This document shows positions 58,326 through 64,000 of a stretch of 64,000 nucleotides of DNA, piece after piece (within the stretch, counting starts at the first letter, position 1; every line of letters starts with the position of its first letter). The DNA comes from Littorina saxatilis. Taxonomy: Eukaryota > Mollusca > Gastropoda > Littorinimorpha > Littorinidae. The position numbers and the translations under genes are program-made. The stretch covers positions 93,532,499 through 93,596,498 of the forward strand of contig NC_090246.1 of assembly GCF_037325665.1 (NCBI RefSeq), written 5' to 3'. The notes under the pieces are model-generated. The model saw only the letters and a list, made by a program, of their open reading frames with translations, did no database searches and was not told the DNA's origin.

Positions 58326-60653
58326 ATGGCCGACAACAAAGCTAAACTGAGTGCGAGACTGGAAGGTGACAAGGCTCTTAGCCCAGTTAAGAAAGCTAAA
58401 GCTAAGAGTAAAGCCAAGAGCGTTGATTTGCCTATTATGCGGGTAGAAGATCCGTCAAATAGCACTTCGTTTGATGTTCCTATCCCTCCGAGGACGGGTT
58501 CCGTTCGCTCACAGCTCGCGTCCCCCGATGGGGGTGAGGAGCCGGGGCCTTCAGCCCTGGGCTCGTTAAAGTCCGAATTGTTTGATTTTATTTCTCAACA
58601 GTTTGCGTCTCGCTCTGGGGTCCCGCCTCTGCCTCCGGCGGTAGGGGATCCTTCCTCCCTGGCTCGGCTGGGGTCGTCGTCGTCATCGACTATGGCGACT
58701 CCCGCGGATGGGGGGGGTGGCCGGGCGGCCATTTCTTCTGCGCACTTGCTTGGTGCACCTGACCAGTTCGGGCCTTCCCTCTCTGCCTCTGGTAGTGCTG
58801 CGGTTGCGCTTGAACACTCTCTCCGTAAGGAGAGGGGGTCTGCTTCCTCTCTTTTTCTTCCCGCTCAGCTTGCTTTTAGCAACACTGCAGCGGGAAGTCA
58901 GCTCTCTCCCCTTGTGGGAGAGGGAGAGAGGGGGCATGGTAAGTCACAGCCTGGGCTTGGTCCCACCTTGCCCCACTGGGGGCAGGGGGCTGTGCCAGCT
59001 TCTCACTCTTTCCCACCCACTGGGCGGGACTGGGTGGGGGCTGGTGTAGCGGCTCACCCTTTCTCGCCCGCCGGGCATGATCGGGTGTCCGCTGTTGGAC
59101 TGGCGTCTCAGTCAGGTCCGCTATTGTCCTCTGCTAGCAGCCGCCCCTCTCCCCAGCAGGGGTGGTGGGGTGGTGGGGCATCGGGACTACAGCAGGTTGA
59201 CGGGTGGGGGCGGCCTTTCACGGCCTCTCCTCTCACTCAGTCGTACCCCTCGCAGGGTTCGCTTGCTACAGCTACGAGCCAACTCCCACCGCATGCAGCG
59301 GGCGGGGTAGCTCAAACTGGCCAGACCGGTTTTGACTGTTGGGGCCAAGCGCCCGGTCAGCGGTCGACCGACAATGGGCCTGGCGCGGCTTTGTTGGGTG
59401 GCCCCCTCCCCCCGCCTTCTTGGCGGGCCTCTGTGCCTACTGTTTACCCTTCTACCCCAGTGGGGCAGGGGGGGGATGGTGGGTGGCAAGCGGGATCGGG
59501 TCACGCTTTTGTTGCTCCTGTCTCCCCTCCTGTGTACAGTGATACTGTACAGGCTGGGGATTCGGATTCTTCTGTGGAAGATGAGGAGTGTGTAGTCTTG
59601 CCTTTTGGTTTTAGGCAAGCCATGAGAAGAGCGGCTTGTGTGGCAGCTCGTTACTTTCCGGAGGGGGTGGTGGATTCAGGACAGGATGTCTCTTTTCCAC
59701 CATCCGCGGCGAATGATTTTCGGCCTTCGCAGGAGAGTTCACAATCGTTTCGTTTTGTGGAATCGCCTGCCGTGGCTTATCACATGTCGCAACTTTTGGC
59801 TCGACCGGCCCCTCAGGGCAGCGGTCTGTCGCCAACTCCTTTCCCTTTGTTGCATGCTCACGATACAGCGCCTGCTTCAGCCGATCCATGGCTAGCGTCA
59901 AACGCGCAGGCCACTGCTTTTTCGCCGTTAGTGCAGAAAAAGCTGGACTGGAACGTGAAGTCAAGGAACTTTGTTCAGACTTTTGCTTTGCCGAGGGCAA
60001 CTTTGCCAATTCCGCCGGAGTTGCTTGCCTTGTTGCCAAAGCAACCTTCTGCTAAAGAAGGGGTCTCGTTCTCGGACGCTTCTCTCTCTTCTCTGGAGGA
60101 GATTGGGCGTCTTGATCTGGAATTGGCTTCTATGGCAGAGTCTTTGCTCCGAGCTCTTACTCGAGCTGTGGCTGGCTCTTTGGAGCCGTTTAGACTCAGG
60201 GAAGACGCCTCAGCCAGTGATATCTCCATACTGCTTGCTGCTTTGGGGATGGTGAATTCTGAGAGGATGAGCATTTCAGCGAGGCTGTACGCTCATGCTG
60301 TCTTTTCACGGCGTGATTTGCTGCTGTCTCAAGCAGGTTTTTCCCAGCAGTCCACTGTGGACTCGCTTCGTTCCTCGCCTTTTGTTGAGGGTTCTCTCCT
60401 GGGTAGAGTAGCCCTGGATGCAAGGCAGCGGGAAGTTCAGGAGGCTAAAGACAGACATCTCGTTGGGATTTCGTTTAAAGTCCCAAAGAAATCTCAGTCT
60501 TCTTCTAAGCCTGCCTGGAACAAGAAGCAGCACAACGCCTCTCGTCCTAAGGAACAGGGAGATAAGGGCGCACCAGCCAAGGGTGCTCCTTATCCTAAGA
60601 AACCCTCGTTCGGGAAGGGGAGGGGGGGGGCTCGAAAGCCCTCCCCCCAATGA
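58326..60653 (+). CDS. DIRS element 2: ORF1 (gag-like)
   Basis: Part of the second DIRS element. A Ser/Pro/Gly-rich protein starting MADNKAKLS with a basic KKAKAKSKAKS patch and a Lys-rich tail. A better-ordered C-terminal third includes QKKLDWNVKSRNFVQ and a helical stretch. It shares no clear repeat with ORF1 of element 1. No enzyme motif was seen. Confidence 0.75.
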   Translation: MADNKAKLSARLEGDKALSPVKKAKAKSKAKSVDLPIMRVEDPSNSTSFDVPIPPRTGSVRSQLASPDGGEEPGPSALGSLKSELFDFISQQFASRSGVPPLPPAVGDPSSLARLGSSSSSTMATPADGGGGRAAISSAHLLGAPDQFGPSLSASGSAAVALEHSLRKERGSASSLFLPAQLAFSNTAAGSQLSPLVGEGERGHGKSQPGLGPTLPHWGQGAVPASHSFPPTGRDWVGAGVAAHPFSPAGHDRVSAVGLASQSGPLLSSASSRPSPQQGWWGGGASGLQQVDGWGRPFTASPLTQSYPSQGSLATATSQLPPHAAGGVAQTGQTGFDCWGQAPGQRSTDNGPGAALLGGPLPPPSWRASVPTVYPSTPVGQGGDGGWQAGSGHAFVAPVSPPVYSDTVQAGDSDSSVEDEECVVLPFGFRQAMRRAACVAARYFPEGVVDSGQDVSFPPSAANDFRPSQESSQSFRFVESPAVAYHMSQLLARPAPQGSGLSPTPFPLLHAHDTAPASADPWLASNAQATAFSPLVQKKLDWNVKSRNFVQTFALPRATLPIPPELLALLPKQPSAKEGVSFSDASLSSLEEIGRLDLELASMAESLLRALTRAVAGSLEPFRLREDASASDISILLAALGMVNSERMSISARLYAHAVFSRRDLLLSQAGFSQQSTVDSLRSSPFVEGSLLGRVALDARQREVQEAKDRHLVGISFKVPKKSQSSSKPAWNKKQHNASRPKEQGDKGAPAKGAPYPKKPSFGKGRGGARKPSPQ

Positions 60654-60692
60654 GGCTCTCCCGATCACATCACCCCTGTTCCCCCCACTTTT

Positions 60693-62576
60693 GTGGTGGC
60701 GGGGGGCCCCACCAGGGCCATTTCCATGTGGCAGGCGTTAGTGCACAGCCAATGGATTTTGCGGGTGGTGCGATCGGGATTCCGCCTGTTGTGGGAGGGG
60801 GAAAAGGCTCCCTTGACCAGGGTTCCTCCTCCCTTTCGTTTTCCGGCCAGTCTAGAGGCCAGAGCGGCCATAGAGACAGAGATCACGTCTCTGTTGGCCA
60901 AGGAGGCTATAGAGGAGATTGTGGATCACTCCTCGCCGGGGTTTTACGGACGCCTGTTTGTTGTGCCCAAGGCGTCAGGCCGCTGGAGGCCTGTTCTCGA
61001 TCTTTCGGTCTTGAACAAGTTTCTGCGGAAGATCAAGTTTCGTATGGAAACGCCAGCTTCGGTCAGGGAGGCCCTACGCCGGGGAGATTGGGTGACTTCG
61101 GTGGATTTGACGGACGCCTACTTTCATATCCTTATGTATCAAGTGGACAGAAAGTGGCTCCGGTTCCGCTGGGGTCATCGGATCTTTCAATTCAGGGCTC
61201 TGCCCTTCGGGCTGTCCCTGGCCCCGTGGGTTTTCACTTTGGTGATCAGACAGTTGGCCGCGCTGATCAGGCAAAGAGGTATTCGTCTACGGACGTACCT
61301 CGACGACTGGTTGATTCTGAGTCAGAGTCAATCAGTGTGCCTCTTGAACACTCAGGTAGTGTTGAACCGGGCTCTGAGCCTGGGGTTCTCTGTGAACCAA
61401 GCGAAGTCGGAATTGACTCCCTCGCAGAGGTTTGTTTACCTCGGTATGGCGTTCGACACTGTCGCTTGGACGGTCCGGCCTACGCAGGAGAGGATTCAGA
61501 AGCTTCATGCTCTCATTTCGGCCGTGGCTGGCAGCCAGCAGGCTTCGGTGAGGGTCCTTACCTCGATTCTGGGCCAAATGGAATCTATGGCAACTCTGGT
61601 TCCCTTAGGGAGGGTGTACAAGAGGCCTTTCCAGGCTGCGCTCAGCTCTCTCTGGGAGCCGGCTTCGCAGGATTGGGACAAAATCGTCTCCACGCAGGGA
61701 TGGTTCAGTCACGCGACGGCTCGGTGGCTGGACCTAGACTGGATCTCTCAGGGGGTCCCCATCTCTCTGCCCCCTCCGGACATAGACCTGTTTACGGATG
61801 CGTCTATGGCCGGGTGGGGGGCCCACATCGGGGGCCAGGCGGCCTCCGGTCTTTGGACTCAGGCCCAGCGTCTTTGGCATATCAATCGCCTGGAGTTGGA
61901 GGCTGTTTCCCTCGGTTTGCTTGCGTTTCTCCCTCTGGTGGGCGGCAGACATGTCCGGTTGCACACGGACAATACCACTGTCGCTGCCTACATCAACAAG
62001 CAGGGAGGAGCTCGGTCGTTTTCCCTGTCAGACAGGGCGTGCGAGGTTCTGGTGTGGTGCCACTCGCATTGGATCATGATCTCAGCAGAGTTCCTGCCGG
62101 GCAAGCTCAACGCTCTGGCGGATGCGCTCAGCAGGTCCTCTCAGGTGTTGCACACCGAATGGACGATCACTCACGGGGCGCTCCAACGCCTGTGGGCACA
62201 GGTGGAGAAGCCCATGATCGATCTATTTGCAACGAGATTTTCAAAGAGACTTCCCATTTTCGTGTCTCCCTTTCCGGACACGGAAGCTTGGGCAAGCAAT
62301 GCGTTGGAGATCTCATGGAGCGGCCTTCAGGCCTACGCATATCCTCCCTTTCCTCTACTCAGCAGAGTGGTGAGGAAGGCCGAGCTGGATCGTCCGGAGC
62401 TCCTGCTGCTGGTAGCCCCCTGGTGGCCTTCCCAGCAGTGGTTTCCAGATCTGCTGTTGCTGGCAAAAGGGGTTCCGATCCCTCTAAATCTAGTGCGGGG
62501 AGAGCTCGTTCAGCCAAGAACAGGCATCCCGCACAGAGACCCGCAGGCCCTGCGCCTACACGTTTGGAGACTGTGA
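60693..62576 (+). CDS. DIRS element 2: reverse transcriptase, RNase H, methyltransferase-like region
   Basis: Part of the second DIRS element. Landmarks: FVVPKASGRWRPVLDLS, TSVDLTDAYFHI, LPFGLSLAP, the YLDDW polymerase motif, and the RNase H start LFTDASMAGWGAH. Then comes DLFATRF...LVAPWWPSQQWFP, the DAM-methyltransferase-like end typical of DIRS. Confidence 0.9.
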   Translation: MVAGGPTRAISMWQALVHSQWILRVVRSGFRLLWEGEKAPLTRVPPPFRFPASLEARAAIETEITSLLAKEAIEEIVDHSSPGFYGRLFVVPKASGRWRPVLDLSVLNKFLRKIKFRMETPASVREALRRGDWVTSVDLTDAYFHILMYQVDRKWLRFRWGHRIFQFRALPFGLSLAPWVFTLVIRQLAALIRQRGIRLRTYLDDWLILSQSQSVCLLNTQVVLNRALSLGFSVNQAKSELTPSQRFVYLGMAFDTVAWTVRPTQERIQKLHALISAVAGSQQASVRVLTSILGQMESMATLVPLGRVYKRPFQAALSSLWEPASQDWDKIVSTQGWFSHATARWLDLDWISQGVPISLPPPDIDLFTDASMAGWGAHIGGQAASGLWTQAQRLWHINRLELEAVSLGLLAFLPLVGGRHVRLHTDNTTVAAYINKQGGARSFSLSDRACEVLVWCHSHWIMISAEFLPGKLNALADALSRSSQVLHTEWTITHGALQRLWAQVEKPMIDLFATRFSKRLPIFVSPFPDTEAWASNALEISWSGLQAYAYPPFPLLSRVVRKAELDRPELLLLVAPWWPSQQWFPDLLLLAKGVPIPLNLVRGELVQPRTGIPHRDPQALRLHVWRL

Positions 62577-63652
62577 GGTCGGAACTGCGGAAATCTGGCG
62601 CTTCAGACTCTACGCTGGATTTGGTTTTTAAGGCGCATAGGTCCTCGACTGCGTCTGTGTATGCTTGCCATTGGGCCTCCTGGGCCAAGTGGTGTAGGGA
62701 GACGGGGGTCAATGCTGTGGCCCCGCGCTCGTTACAGGTGGCAAATCATCTTTCTTTTTTGTCTGCTCAGGGCAGTTCGGCCTCTGCTTTGAGAGTCCGA
62801 CGTTCTGCTATATCTGCTACTCTGAGACAGATAGGCAGATTGATCAACGTTAACGGAGTGATTGCTAGTGTGATCAAAGGGGCCGCTCTCCAGGAAGCGC
62901 AGAGACGGACCTCTGTCCCGGCATGGGACTTATTTTTGGTTTTAGAATATTTGCGTTCTGGGGCGTTTGAGCCTTTGCAGGCTTCTAGCCTGACTGATTT
63001 AACACGCAAGACGGTTTTTCTGCTTCTTCTGGCTACTGCTCGGCGAGGCAGTGAGATACATGCCTTGTCGGGTCTGTCGGAAGACATCGCGTTTGAGCGC
63101 GATGGTTCAATGTCGCTTCATTTCCGGCCTGGTTTTCTCGCGAAAAATCAAAAGCCAGGCCAATCCCCGCCCGTGGTCCGAGTCCCCCCGCTTGGGACTA
63201 TCCTAGCTTCGCACGATCCGGACTTAGCTAACTGTCCAGTTAGGGCCTTGAAGTCTTACTTGGCTCGCACTCAGTTGGTTAGGGCCAAAAGCCAAAAACT
63301 TTTGTTCATTTCATTGAACACGAAATATGACAGGGACATATCGAAATTGACCCTTACAAGATGGGTGGCGACCCTCATTAGACGAGCTTATGAGTGGTGG
63401 CTCTCTAAGGAGAGGGGGGGGCGTTCAGTCCTTCCTCTGACATCAGCTCGAGTACATGAGGCCAGGGCCTGGGCGTCCTCTGTGGCCGTCTTACGTTCAG
63501 GGCGATTAAGCGATGTCTTGCAGACAGCTTACTGGAAGTCAGACGATGTATTCATCAACTTCTACCTTCGTGACATCTCTTGCACGCGACTGGATGGCTC
63601 CAGTGCTTTGCCGGCTTTGGTGGCTGCAGGGCAGGTGCTTGCAAGGACATAA
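62500..63652 (+). CDS. DIRS element 2: tyrosine recombinase
   Basis: Part of the second DIRS element, overlapping the previous frame. It has ASVYACHWASWAKWC in the N-terminal core. The catalytic landmarks are ATARRGSEIHALSG, SARVHEARAWASS and YWKSDDVFINFYLRD (Arg, His-x-x-Arg, Tyr order). It is similar in plan but clearly diverged from the recombinase of element 1. Confidence 0.88.
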
Positions 63653-64000
63653 GTAAGTTCCCTCCGCCTTTAGGAGGAATCTGCATTCATAAGAATTGGA
63701 GTAAGAATATGTGATTAAATCGAAAATTTTTAATTAAATTTTGATTTAATATAATATACTTACCCAATTCTTATAGTTAATACCCTCCCATCCGTCCCCG
63801 CTGGATTATGTCCTTGGGGGTTTGTTTGACTAATAGTCTCGAATGAACATGACGGATGCTAGCGCTCACGTGGTGCGCAGGGTGTTATGGGTAACCGAGC
63901 AAGGTCAGGCCATAGCAACGGCTATGGCGTCGCTTTTAGCTTGGTTACCACCCTACTAAGGGCAGGTAATTTGAGAGGTTTTTCGACATCTAGCATGTGG

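Larger units (their letters stand above)
57889..64000 (+). mobile_element. second DIRS retroelement, right tip outside the window
   Basis: A second DIRS element, of a different subgroup by sequence. The left arm (about 57889-58103) is inverted relative to 63840-64000, which carries the same GCTATGGC and GCGCTCACGTGGTGCGC blocks. The internal complementary region is at 63682-63776. It carries ORF1, reverse transcriptase/RNase H/methyltransferase-like, and tyrosine recombinase frames in the family's usual overlapping order. It looks whole within the visible part; about 55 bp of the right arm should lie past 64000. Probably young. Confidence 0.9.

Overview
The window is eukaryotic genomic DNA, most likely from a marine gastropod mollusc (this is inference). 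It has long introns with GT-AG borders, long (CA)n and (CT)n runs, several tRNA-derived SINE families with tails that I associate with molluscs, and many short inverted-repeat transposons. Nothing in it is bacterial or archaeal.

One host gene runs on the + strand across almost the whole window. It encodes a polycystin-1 (PKD1-type) receptor-channel protein. I can place 27 exons between 8695 and 57106, about 11.5 kb of coding sequence or roughly 3,800 codons. Every intron phase agrees from exon to exon. A 28th, less certain exon lies at 1549-1689. The domain order is WSC, one PKD repeat, two C-type lectin domains, a linker, and a giant 5.2-kb exon with about 15 PKD-like repeats leading into the REJ region. 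REJ/GAIN exons follow, then the GPS motif, TM1, the PLAT domain, TM2-TM3, a cytoplasmic loop and TM4-TM5. The 5' start and the 3' end (polycystin/TOP domain, remaining channel helices) lie outside the window.

Introns by region. 1-8.7 kb: MITEs, a long-arm fold-back element with 9-bp target duplications, a SINE nested in a fold-back element, and a small TTAA-flanked element. 9-12.2 kb: an inverted hAT transposase remnant. 14-15 kb: a five-copy tandem duplication of a splice acceptor plus exon start. 17-18.7 kb: a Helitron-like element. 30-33 kb: a piggyBac remnant, a 26-bp minisatellite of about 64 units, and a piggyBac-type MITE. 34-37 kb: a SINE and a 33-bp minisatellite that abuts an exon. 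37.4-48.5 kb: one 11.3-kb intron holding a DIRS element and a shortened Ngaro-type element with split direct repeats. 49-57.5 kb: MITEs, a hAT N-terminal fragment and a Harbinger-like MITE. 57.8-64 kb: a second, different DIRS element whose right tip is cut by the window edge.

Thus three tyrosine-recombinase retroelements of at least two lineages sit in the introns of one gene. Both DIRS copies interrupt tRNA-derived SINEs, directly after a GTC. A MITE family with CAGTGGAACC ends occurs about ten times and is itself the target of later insertions. No tRNA, rRNA, CRISPR array or promoter could be supported.
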